A stretch of 46,319 nucleotides of DNA from contig CAJOLE010000011.1 of NCBI GenBank assembly GCA_905235325.1, forward strand, positions 1-46,319, written 5' to 3'. Numbering within the stretch: the stretch's first letter is position 1; each line of letters opens with the position of its first letter. Both the position numbers and the translations under genes were made by a program. This DNA comes from an uncultured Prevotella sp. (lineage in GTDB: Bacteria > Bacteroidota > Bacteroidia > Bacteroidales > Bacteroidaceae). Below, one piece after another: positions 31,866-38,475 of the stretch. Below the pieces are notes generated by a model. The model made no database searches and was not told the DNA's origin. It saw only the letters and a program-made list of their open reading frames with translations.

Positions 31866-34689
31866 GCCCCTCCCTTCGGGAAGGGTTGGGGTGGGTTGCG
31901 TTCAACAGCGACAGCAGTTCCGACGGTTCCATGTCGCTGGCCAGCGTGCCTTGGGTGATAAAGTTTCTCTGCGTCTGCTTGGGTACGACCAGATTGCCGA
32001 AGCCTTGCCAGTTTGCAGCACCCAGCCTGTTCTTCAGGTCCTGGCTCGACATGGCATCCACAAAGTTGGCCTCTTTCCATTGGTGGGTACTCCAGTTGTT
32101 CGTTCCGCCCCATTCATATCCACTTCCCAGCGCATTGAAGTTCAATCCCATCTGGTCGAAGTTGGAATAAAAGCCGTTCTCCAGGTTGCCTGTCACGTCG
32201 TTCGTCGTGCCGCCATCTTCCCAGCCAAGGAAGGCACCGGCAAACGACCACGTCCAGAATTGGGTGGCTGTGATGGTGCCGTCGAACAGGCAGTTCCTGA
32301 TGGTGTTCCTCACTTTGTACCCGTGGCCGATGATACCGCCTGCATGGCTGTTGTTGCAATAGATGTCAGCAGACACGTGGCAGTTGAGCACCGTGACCGT
32401 ATTGCCTTCCGATGCGCCCACCAATCCAGCCGGATGCTGATTGCCAATGACATAGCCACGGATGTTGAGATTGCGGATGGTGGCATCCCTGGCATGGCTG
32501 AACGGCGCAATATTGTCTTGGCCCTTGCGATTGATCTTCACGCCCAGCGTGTGGCCGTTGCCGTCAAAAATCCCTCGGAAAGGAATATTACTGCGCAGTC
32601 CTGCCGGCTCGGTTATGTCGAAGTCCCTGTCCATGATGGCATTCACGTCATAACTGCCGTCGGCTTGCTCAATCATGTTGAGGAAAGCCAGCCAGTCGTT
32701 GTTGTTCCTGAGGATGTGGAAGGTCTTGCCGTCGATGGTCTCCTCTTTGCGATTTCCCAAGTTTGTGAGAACATAGTTGTTCTTGCAAAGACTCGTCCCA
32801 TACGAAGAGGTGAAGTTGTGGATATCGTTCCCATTGGGAACATCAACGCGGGTTGGCGCAAACAGGCAGTTCGTGACACTAACCTTATCTTGAGAGCAAT
32901 AACCAATGAAGCCATTTATATTTTCAGTAGTTTCATCAGCATTAGGCGTAATCAGCTGACCATCGAACAGGCTGTTGGTGATGGTGATAGAAGAGACTGA
33001 AGATCCTACAAACCCGCCCAGGTAGGCAGATTCAGATTCCCAGGTGCTGGTGATGGCCGCCGACACGCGGCATTTCTCAATGGTGACCTCCGAATAGAGG
33101 GTATATGCTATTATTCCTCCAACACGCTTGTTGGTAGAATAAATAGAACCCGCCACATGTAGGTTCTTGATATGCGCGTCCCCCACATACGAGAAGGGTG
33201 CCGTATCCGACGTGTACCTTTTGTAATGTACGGTCAGGGTGTGTGCGCCACCGTCGAACTCTCCCGTCCAGGGGTTGTTGCTGGTACCTATCATCGTCTG
33301 GTCGTCGCCCAGGTCGATGTCAGCTGCCATGACAACATTCACATCTCGCTTCCCGCTCTCTACCAGAGCCGCCAACGTCTTCCAGTCCTCTACAGTGCGC
33401 AGGATGAAGCGTCCGTCCTTGTCGTATTGCGACTTGCTCCCCATCTCGTAGGAGATGTTCACCACATGGTCGTCTTCTACCCATCTGCTCCGGGTGGCGG
33501 TGGCATTCTTGATGGCAGGCAGGCGCAGCGAGTAGGGCAGCGAGGTCATGGCATACGTGCCTTCTTTCCAATCCCACATACCTGTTGAGGTGCGTCGCAC
33601 GCGATAGTAAACAGGCTTGCCCTGGTAGTTCTCGACAAGCGACGCATCGGTGCAGGTGTAGATGGCGTCGGCGTTCTCGAAATCTACCTGTGCAAACGTC
33701 ACCCACAGCGCCTCGGAATTCAGAACTCCCGACGTGTTGCGCTGCACTTCCCAGGTGTCATCGGGCAGTATGTCGTTCCATCCGTTGTTCCGGCATCGCC
33801 ATGTGAGTGTCACCAGGCCGTCGTCGCGCAGCGTGGCTGCAAGGTTGCAGGGGGTGTGCAGCACAGGAACGATGGTGGAGTCGGAAAAGGAGATGCGTGA
33901 TTTGTTCTCCATGTCGGTGTAGCGTGCCTCGAGGGTTAAGTCTTTGTAGCACTTGTCGGCATCCAAATAGATGAATCCCGACATCTCTGGCTCCAGCCAT
34001 ACCGACTTCTTGGTCTCGATGCCTCCGTTTACCTCGGTGTAGTGTGCCGTCAGGCTGGTGATATCGCCATTAGTCATCGTGTAGAGGAGCATCGTCTGGC
34101 CGACGTGCTCGTTGTCAAAGCCCAGTATGGCGTCCTTCATCACCTGGGGCTTCACCAGCTCTGGCATACTCGGTATGCTCCACGAGCTGGGAGCAATGTT
34201 GACGCTACCCGAGGACTCATTGCCTTTGGCATCCTTAGATATCTCCCACGAGATGACAACATCCTTGCCACGGTATTCCTCCGGCACTGTCCAGGTCACA
34301 GCCAGCCTGAATATGTTTGTGCTGCTGCCCACGCGACAAGTGTTCTCAGTTGTCGTCACTTCCAGGTCGTCCTTTCCGCTTCGGCTCAGAATCATCTTGC
34401 CGTTCACGCCTTTCTTGAACCAGACTTTCGGTTCCGCACCGGTCTTTTCCACCGTGTGAAACTGAAACACCGTCCTTTCGCCCCCGCCCTCAGGGGTAAT
34501 CTGAATCTTGCCGTCTTTAATCCATCCGTCGAAGTTCTCCTCGTCATACACCGGCATCTCGAACCTCATTTGTTCCAAGCCCAGCAGGTACACCCGGTAT
34601 TCATTCCCGTCGCTGATAGCATCGGCCATCGACGCCTGCGGCAGCAACAGTGCCAGCAGGACAAGCAGTAACAATCTAGTCGTTTTCAT
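31651..34689 (-). CDS. Giant secreted surface protein, 5' part (signal peptide, Fn3-like, GLUG-type repeats), frameshifted
   Basis: A 1012-codon frame. Residues 1-22 are a signal peptide (MKTTRLLLLVLLALLLPQAS). Fn3-like modules follow (for example LAATLRDDGLVTLTWRC near 283), then from about 436 to 826 a beta-helix region with GLUG-like motifs (GEFDGGAHTLTVHY, GGIIAYTLYSEVTIEKCRV, AGLVGASEGNTVTVLNCHV). Real protein sequence ends near residue 930 (EPSELLSLLN). Two 16-residue translated repeats come next, and the last 50 residues are an out-of-frame reading of the following gene part. Together the two frames would make about 3,560 residues. As it stands the product is truncated and lacks LamG domains and C-terminal signal. 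Confidence 0.8.
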   Translation of the reverse strand: MKTTRLLLLVLLALLLPQASMADAISDGNEYRVYLLGLEQMRFEMPVYDEENFDGWIKDGKIQITPEGGGERTVFQFHTVEKTGAEPKVWFKKGVNGKMILSRSGKDDLEVTTTENTCRVGSSTNIFRLAVTWTVPEEYRGKDVVISWEISKDAKGNESSGSVNIAPSSWSIPSMPELVKPQVMKDAILGFDNEHVGQTMLLYTMTNGDITSLTAHYTEVNGGIETKKSVWLEPEMSGFIYLDADKCYKDLTLEARYTDMENKSRISFSDSTIVPVLHTPCNLAATLRDDGLVTLTWRCRNNGWNDILPDDTWEVQRNTSGVLNSEALWVTFAQVDFENADAIYTCTDASLVENYQGKPVYYRVRRTSTGMWDWKEGTYAMTSLPYSLRLPAIKNATATRSRWVEDDHVVNISYEMGSKSQYDKDGRFILRTVEDWKTLAALVESGKRDVNVVMAADIDLGDDQTMIGTSNNPWTGEFDGGAHTLTVHYKRYTSDTAPFSYVGDAHIKNLHVAGSIYSTNKRVGGIIAYTLYSEVTIEKCRVSAAITSTWESESAYLGGFVGSSVSSITITNSLFDGQLITPNADETTENINGFIGYCSQDKVSVTNCLFAPTRVDVPNGNDIHNFTSSYGTSLCKNNYVLTNLGNRKEETIDGKTFHILRNNNDWLAFLNMIEQADGSYDVNAIMDRDFDITEPAGLRSNIPFRGIFDGNGHTLGVKINRKGQDNIAPFSHARDATIRNLNIRGYVIGNQHPAGLVGASEGNTVTVLNCHVSADIYCNNSHAGGIIGHGYKVRNTIRNCLFDGTITATQFWTWSFAGAFLGWEDGGTTNDVTGNLENGFYSNFDQMGLNFNALGSGYEWGGTNNWSTHQWKEANFVDAMSSQDLKNRLGAANWQGFGNLVVPKQTQRNFITQGTLASDMEPSELLSLLNATHPNPSRREGLAEGNATHPNPSRREGLAEGNRRESVDALRRYTSTRHEGIRKQRARHASVGQECEDSAHHRQVGRRRCPLL
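31806..31901. repeat. Tandem pair of 48-bp palindromic repeat units at the frameshift
   Basis: Units 31806-31853 and 31854-31901 are identical except one base (GGGAGGGG versus GGGAAGGG). Each carries the CCCCTCCCTTCGGGAGGGG palindrome of the window-wide family. Translation gives ATHPNPSRREGLAEGN twice. Because 48 is a multiple of three, changes in copy number do not change frame; the shift must stem from the original insertion or a later indel. Confidence 0.92.
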
Positions 34690-34762
34690 ATTATATAAAT
34701 TTTTATTAATGTTTATTGGTCGTTTGGGGGATTAGTCGTTTCGTCGTTTGGGTATTTATCAC

Positions 34763-34797
34763 ACACCCCTCCCTCAGGGAGGGGCCGGGGGTGGGTA
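34763..34797. repeat. GC-rich palindromic repeat between the HU-like and giant surface genes
   Basis: CCCCTCCCTCAGGGAGGGG followed by CCGGGGGTGGG: a single family copy in the 109-bp gap between the stop of the HU-like gene and the start of the giant gene on the minus strand. Confidence 0.8.
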
Positions 34798-34798
34798 T

Positions 34799-35431
34799 TC
34801 AGGTTTCGGTGTAGATGTAGTCGTGCCCCCGGCGCGTCTTCAGCAGCTTGGGCTGGTCGCCCTCCGTCCATAGGTCGAGCTGCTTGCGCGCCGAGTAGTA
34901 AGTCAGGCCGCTGCGGATGGCGAAGTAGCGGGCCGTCACGTAGCCGCCCAGCGCGGCCAGGCACTCGCCGAGCACCGTCGCCAGCCGCTCCTTGTCGGCC
35001 ATCAGCTCTGTGGTGTCGGGGTTGTCGGCCCGCCGGAAGCCGTCGGTGAGCCACGACCGCACTTTCCCCTCGTATTTCTTGCCCGACTTGAAATCAATGC
35101 CCTCGAACACCACGTCGCGGCCCCGCACGGTCTTCGGGTCAGTGGTGCGCATACCGGGCCGCAGGCCAATCTTCGGCGCGAACGTGCCGATGGGCGTCTC
35201 TATGCGGCAGCCCTCGGAGAGCCAGTAGGCCGACGCCTGGATGAAGGCATCGAAGGCGCGCGTCAGTTCGCCGGGCCTGAGGGCGTAGTTCGTGGCACAG
35301 TAGTCGTCGATGTCGCTCATGCTTACCCGCCGTCTGCTGGCCGGCCGCACGTAAACGTAGGGTTTGCCCTCGGCGTCCTTCATGGGCGAGGGGTGAACCT
35401 CAAACAGCATTCCGTCTTTCTTTCTTGGCAT
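34799..35431 (-). CDS. HU/IHF-like DNA-binding protein with C-terminal winged-helix-like tail
   Basis: A 210-residue protein starting MPRKKDGMLFEVHPSPMKDA. Residues of about 30-130 have the layout of the Bacteroidales HU-like family: a helical start (ISDIDDYCATNYALRPGELTRAFDAFIQ; in the sequence MSDIDDYCA), then a strand (GCRIETPIGTFAPKIGLRPGM) equivalent to the HU arm. The C-terminal 60 residues (LGGYVTARYFAIRSGLTYYS, then KLLKTRRGHDYIYTE) look like a winged-helix segment. The ATG at 35429-35431 is supported by the -7 element just upstream. In Bacteroidales such HU-like genes often accompany VirE-type genes; here they are 12 kb apart with the surface locus between. A nucleoid or element-specific role is inferred. 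Confidence 0.8.
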   Translation of the reverse strand: MPRKKDGMLFEVHPSPMKDAEGKPYVYVRPASRRRVSMSDIDDYCATNYALRPGELTRAFDAFIQASAYWLSEGCRIETPIGTFAPKIGLRPGMRTTDPKTVRGRDVVFEGIDFKSGKKYEGKVRSWLTDGFRRADNPDTTELMADKERLATVLGECLAALGGYVTARYFAIRSGLTYYSARKQLDLWTEGDQPKLLKTRRGHDYIYTET

Positions 35432-35439
35432 AACGTGTG

Positions 35440-35447
35440 CAAAGATA
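35440..35447 (-). promoter_or_regulatory. -7 promoter element TATCTTTG for the HU-like gene
   Basis: TATCTTTG on the minus strand lies 8 bp before the ATG at 35431, implying a very short leader and fixing the start. Confidence 0.65.
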
Positions 35448-35543
35448 GGCAATAATTCTGAAACCGCAAACAGAAAACCCGAAATAATTGTTCGCCGTGC
35501 GTGACTTGTGTCATTCCGGCTCTGCCAACCCTTGTGGGCCAGC

Positions 35544-36443
35544 TTACTCTCCCGCCACGGCCTTTTGCCGGAACTCGGTGGGCGTGCAGCCAAGGTGGTC
35601 GCGGACGAACTTGCCGAAGAAGCTCGGGTTGGGGAATCCCAGCTCGGTGCTGATCTCCTTTGCCGAGAGGTCGGTGTTGCGCAGGTAGTAGGCAATGTCC
35701 TGCACGACGTACTCGGCAATCCATTCGATGGGCGGCTTCCCGCTGACTTTCTGGCAGACGGAGGAGAGGTACTTGGAGGTGATGCAGAGCTCGTTGGCAT
35801 AGTCGGCCACATGCAGCTTCTTCACCTTCCGCTTCTGGATGTTCTTCAGGAAATTATGGAACAGAAGCGTCGCACGCGAGTTGGGGTCGTGCTTGTTCTG
35901 TGCATCGTCGGTGGTCAGGTTCAGCAGCTCCTCGCAAAGTTTGAGAAAGGCCGCCCGCAACATACTGAAGACAATCTGCTGGCGGAAGATGCTCTTTTCA
36001 AACTGCAGGGCATATTCCATCTGCTGCCACACCCTGCGCCCCTTGGGATTGACTTCAAAGATGGCATAGTGACGCTGGTATAGCGCATTGTTCCAGATGC
36101 TGATCTGCTCCCGCAGAATCTCCTTCAGTACGCGGTCGTTGACACAGAGCAGCCCGCAGACGGCGTCGGGGCTGGTCATGAAGTCTTCCAGCGTCACGTG
36201 GCTGTGGGCTACAATCACCTGGTCGGCATGGATGGCGACCTGTTCGTTGCCGATGCGGAACTGTATCCGCCCCGACATACAGGAGAACACGAAGTTGAAC
36301 GATATTTTGTAGGATGAAAAGTCTGACAGCTTGCGAACGTCGTCAAAGATGATCAGCTCGTCGTCGTTGTAGCGCACCTCGGCGGTCTCTGGTATGATGT
36401 CCGAGAGCCCTGCATTGAATAAGATCTGTTTGTTCTTTCTCAT
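35544..36443 (-). CDS. AraC-family transcriptional regulator
   Basis: A 299-residue regulator. The N-terminal part to about 175 is a cupin-like sensing region (FNFVFSCMSGRIQFRIGNEQ). The C-terminal two helix-turn-helix motifs (about 200-295: HVADYANELCITSKYLSSVC and LSAKEISTELGFPNPSFFGK with FVRDHLGCTPTEFR) are the AraC/XylS signature. It starts at the ATG 36441-36443, not at an upstream TTG. It is transcribed divergently from the drug-efflux operon 390 bp away, so it is the likely local regulator of that operon; the inducer is unknown. Confidence 0.92.
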   Translation of the reverse strand: MRKNKQILFNAGLSDIIPETAEVRYNDDELIIFDDVRKLSDFSSYKISFNFVFSCMSGRIQFRIGNEQVAIHADQVIVAHSHVTLEDFMTSPDAVCGLLCVNDRVLKEILREQISIWNNALYQRHYAIFEVNPKGRRVWQQMEYALQFEKSIFRQQIVFSMLRAAFLKLCEELLNLTTDDAQNKHDPNSRATLLFHNFLKNIQKRKVKKLHVADYANELCITSKYLSSVCQKVSGKPPIEWIAEYVVQDIAYYLRNTDLSAKEISTELGFPNPSFFGKFVRDHLGCTPTEFRQKAVAGE

Positions 36444-36466
36444 TGTCTTCAGCAGTAATTTGCGTG

Positions 36467-36474
36467 CAAAGGTA
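36467..36474 (-). promoter_or_regulatory. -7 promoter element TACCTTTG for the AraC-type regulator
   Basis: The minus-strand TACCTTTG lies 23 bp before the regulator's ATG. Confidence 0.65.
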
Positions 36475-36594
36475 ATTGTTTTTTCTGACAAGAAACTGTT
36501 TTATTGGTCATAATTTATGGCTAAAACGTATCTAAACTGGATTTTGGAACTTTAAAAAGGGAAATTCGAACATCGGCTTGCGGAAAAAAAGAAC

Positions 36595-36602
36595 TACTTT
36601 TG
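36595..36602 (+). promoter_or_regulatory. Upstream promoter candidate P1 of the efflux operon (TACTTTTG)
   Basis: TACTTTTG fits TAnnTTTG and lies 230 bp before the adaptor ATG. Transcripts from here would include two short ATG-led frames (MSRVLA at 36618-36638 and MSRLLRQTV at 36683-36712) and a palindromic repeat. Confidence 0.5.
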
Positions 36603-36648
36603 CAGCGCCAAAGGAGAATGTCGCGTGTCCTCGCGTGACAATAGGAAC

Positions 36649-36680
36649 CCACCCCCGGCCCCTCCCCGAGGGAGGGGGGA
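36649..36680. repeat. GC-rich palindromic repeat flanked by a 13-bp direct repeat
   Basis: CCCACCCCCGGCCCCTCCCC and GAGGGAGGGG form a family copy. GGAGAATGTCGCG occurs on both sides, at 36613-36625 and 36678-36690, which could be a duplication linked to the repeat's arrival. Confidence 0.75.
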
Positions 36681-36784
36681 GAATGTCGCGCCTCCTGAGG
36701 CAAACTGTGTAGGCAGAACACTGAAAAATATTCATAAAGTGCAAAAAAGTCATAAAGGACAACGCGCGTGATACATCTTTTTAG

Positions 36785-36792
36785 TAACTTTG
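36785..36792 (+). promoter_or_regulatory. Proximal promoter P2 of the efflux operon (TAACTTTG)
   Basis: TAACTTTG 40 bp before the adaptor ATG, followed by an A-rich leader typical for the group. Confidence 0.7.
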
Positions 36793-36832
36793 CAAACTCT
36801 AACAAAATAAATAAAACTCAACAAGTGACATT

Positions 36833-38002
36833 ATGAAAAGTAACAAGTATTTGATGTTGGCGGCCTCTGCGCTGCTGCTTGTCTCATGTGGAGGCGGTGG
36901 CGGCGGACGCCCGAATTTCGGTGACAACGAGTACCCCGTTGTGGAGGTCAGCACCAGCAGTGCCTCGTCGCAGGCTACCTATCCCGGCTCCATCAAGGGC
37001 GTGCAGGACGTGCAGATCTCGCCGAAAGTTTCAGGATTCATCACGCGCATCAATGTGAAGGAAGGCCAGAACGTCTCGGCCGGACAGGTGCTCTTCGTCA
37101 TCGACAACGCCACGTATCAGGCTCAGGTGAGCCAGATGCAGGCTACCGTCAACACGGCGCAGGCTGCCTGCAACACGGCGAAGCTCTCCTACGAGAACTC
37201 ACAGAAACTGTATGAGAATAAAGTCATCGGCGACTTCGAGCTGCAGTCGGCTACCAACTCCTACGAGAGCGCAAAGGCCCAGCTGGCCCAGGCGCAGGCC
37301 GGTCTGGCCTCAGCCCGCGAGATGCTGAGCTTCTGCTACGTGAAGAGTCCCGCCGCCGGCGTGGTGGGCACGCTGCCGCTGAAGGTGGGCGCCCTGGTGA
37401 ACACCGCCTCGGTGCTGACCACCGTGTCGGACATCTCGTCGATGGAGGTCTACTTCTCGATGACCGAGAAGGACGTCCTCGATATGTCGAAGAGCGGCGA
37501 CGGCCTGTCGGCCCTGCCCTCGGTACAGCTGCAGCTGGCCGACGGCACCGTCTACGGCCACGAGGGTAAGGTGACGAAGATGAGCGGCGTCATCGACGCT
37601 GCTACGGGCACGGTGCAGATGATTGCCGTGTTCCCCAACCCCGAGCGCCTGCTGAAGAGCGGCGGTTCGGGTGCCATCATCATTCCCCACCAGAACTCGT
37701 CGGCCATCGTCATCCCGCAGTCGTGCGTGACGGAGGTGCAGAACAAGAAGTTCGTCTACACGCTCGGCAAGGACAACAAGGTGGTGTACACCGAGATTAA
37801 GGTGGCTCCGCAGAACGACGGCAATAACTACGTCGTGACCGACGGCCTGAAGGTGGGCGACAAGTACGTCACCAACGGCGTGACCAAGCTGAACGACGGC
37901 ATGGACATCGTGCCCATCACGCCTGAGCAGTATCAGAAGAAGATCAGTGACCAGGCCAAGGCCATGAGCGCCGGCGACATCGTCGGGGCGATGAAGAAGT
38001 AA
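36833..38002 (+). CDS. RND efflux periplasmic adaptor (AcrA/MexA-like lipoprotein)
   Basis: Membrane-fusion subunit of a drug-efflux pump. The 389 residues begin with a lipoprotein signal (MKSNKYLMLAASALLLVSC), then a lipoyl-like half (SPKVSGFITRINVKEGQNVS), a helical hairpin (about 95-160, AQVSQMQATVNTAQAACNTA), the second lipoyl half (YVKSPAAGVVGTLPLKVGAL), and a beta-barrel and membrane-proximal domain ending in MDIVPITPEQY. It is first in the operon adaptor - (four-helix-bundle gene) - pump - outer-membrane factor - lpxA. Regulation by the divergent AraC-type gene is likely. Confidence 0.93.
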   Translation: MKSNKYLMLAASALLLVSCGGGGGGRPNFGDNEYPVVEVSTSSASSQATYPGSIKGVQDVQISPKVSGFITRINVKEGQNVSAGQVLFVIDNATYQAQVSQMQATVNTAQAACNTAKLSYENSQKLYENKVIGDFELQSATNSYESAKAQLAQAQAGLASAREMLSFCYVKSPAAGVVGTLPLKVGALVNTASVLTTVSDISSMEVYFSMTEKDVLDMSKSGDGLSALPSVQLQLADGTVYGHEGKVTKMSGVIDAATGTVQMIAVFPNPERLLKSGGSGAIIIPHQNSSAIVIPQSCVTEVQNKKFVYTLGKDNKVVYTEIKVAPQNDGNNYVVTDGLKVGDKYVTNGVTKLNDGMDIVPITPEQYQKKISDQAKAMSAGDIVGAMKK

Positions 38003-38009
38003 TGTTTGA

Positions 38010-38045
38010 GTAGTAAAGGGAGTAAGTAGTAAAGGGAGTAAGTAG
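38010..38045. repeat. Left flank of the four-helix-bundle cassette: 16-bp direct repeat x2 with GGAGTAAGTAG ends
   Basis: GTAGTAAAGGGAGTAA occurs twice in tandem (38010-38025 and 38026-38041). The 11-mer GGAGTAAGTAG (38019-38029 and 38035-38045) is the exact reverse complement of 38433-38443 beyond the gene. Confidence 0.9.
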
Positions 38046-38053
38046 AATAGACT

Positions 38054-38422
38054 ATGACGCAGAGTTTCAAGGAAATATATGCATGGCAAAGGGCACACGC
38101 CTTTGTGCTTAGTGTATATCATGCGACGAAGAACTTTCCTGACTATGAGCACTTTGGGCTCACTTCGCAGTTCCAGCGTTCCGCAGTATCCATAGCTGCT
38201 AACATTGCCGAGGGCTATCGCAAGGATGGTATGTCTGACAAGTTGCGTTTCCTGAACATTGCACAAGGAAGTCTTGAAGAATGCCGGTATTATATACTTC
38301 TCTCTTACGATCTCAACTATATCAGTTTAGACACTTATAACAATATGAATGCGAGTATAGAGGAAACGAGTAAGTTGCTAAATGCCTATTACCGAGGCAT
38401 TAAGGAAAGGAATGTCATATAG
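38054..38422 (+). CDS. Four-helix-bundle protein (23S rRNA intervening-sequence protein family)
   Basis: A 122-residue all-helical protein starting MTQSFKEIYAWQRAHAFVLS, with the family marks F-x-x-x-x-x-W-x-x-A, NFPDYEHFGLTSQFQRSAVSIAANIAEG (split: NFPDYEHFGLTSQFQ and RSAVSIAANIAEGY), and SLEECRYYILLSYDL. This family was first found as ORFs inside intervening sequences of bacterial 23S rRNA and is related to Avd proteins of diversity-generating retroelements; its molecular function is not settled. It sits between efflux adaptor and pump genes, is visibly more AT-rich than either, and is bracketed by inverted copies of GGAGTAAGTAG. It therefore looks like an insertion in the operon, not a pump component. 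Confidence 0.92.
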   Translation: MTQSFKEIYAWQRAHAFVLSVYHATKNFPDYEHFGLTSQFQRSAVSIAANIAEGYRKDGMSDKLRFLNIAQGSLEECRYYILLSYDLNYISLDTYNNMNASIEETSKLLNAYYRGIKERNVI

Positions 38423-38432
38423 CAGGACTATC

Positions 38433-38465
38433 CTACTTACTCCTCAACTCCTTACTCCACAACTC
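38433..38465. repeat. Right flank of the four-helix-bundle cassette (CTACTTACTCC and related units)
   Basis: CTACTTACTCC (38433-38443) is the exact inverse of the left flank. It is followed by two related units (CAACTCCTTACTCC and ACAACTCC). The pump ATG follows 11 bp later at 38476. Confidence 0.85.
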
Positions 38466-38475
38466 CTAAATAAAT

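Noticed and set aside
38054..38422. Accessory variability determinant of a diversity-generating retroelement
   Set aside because: No reverse transcriptase, template repeat or variable repeat nearby; only family-level similarity to Avd.
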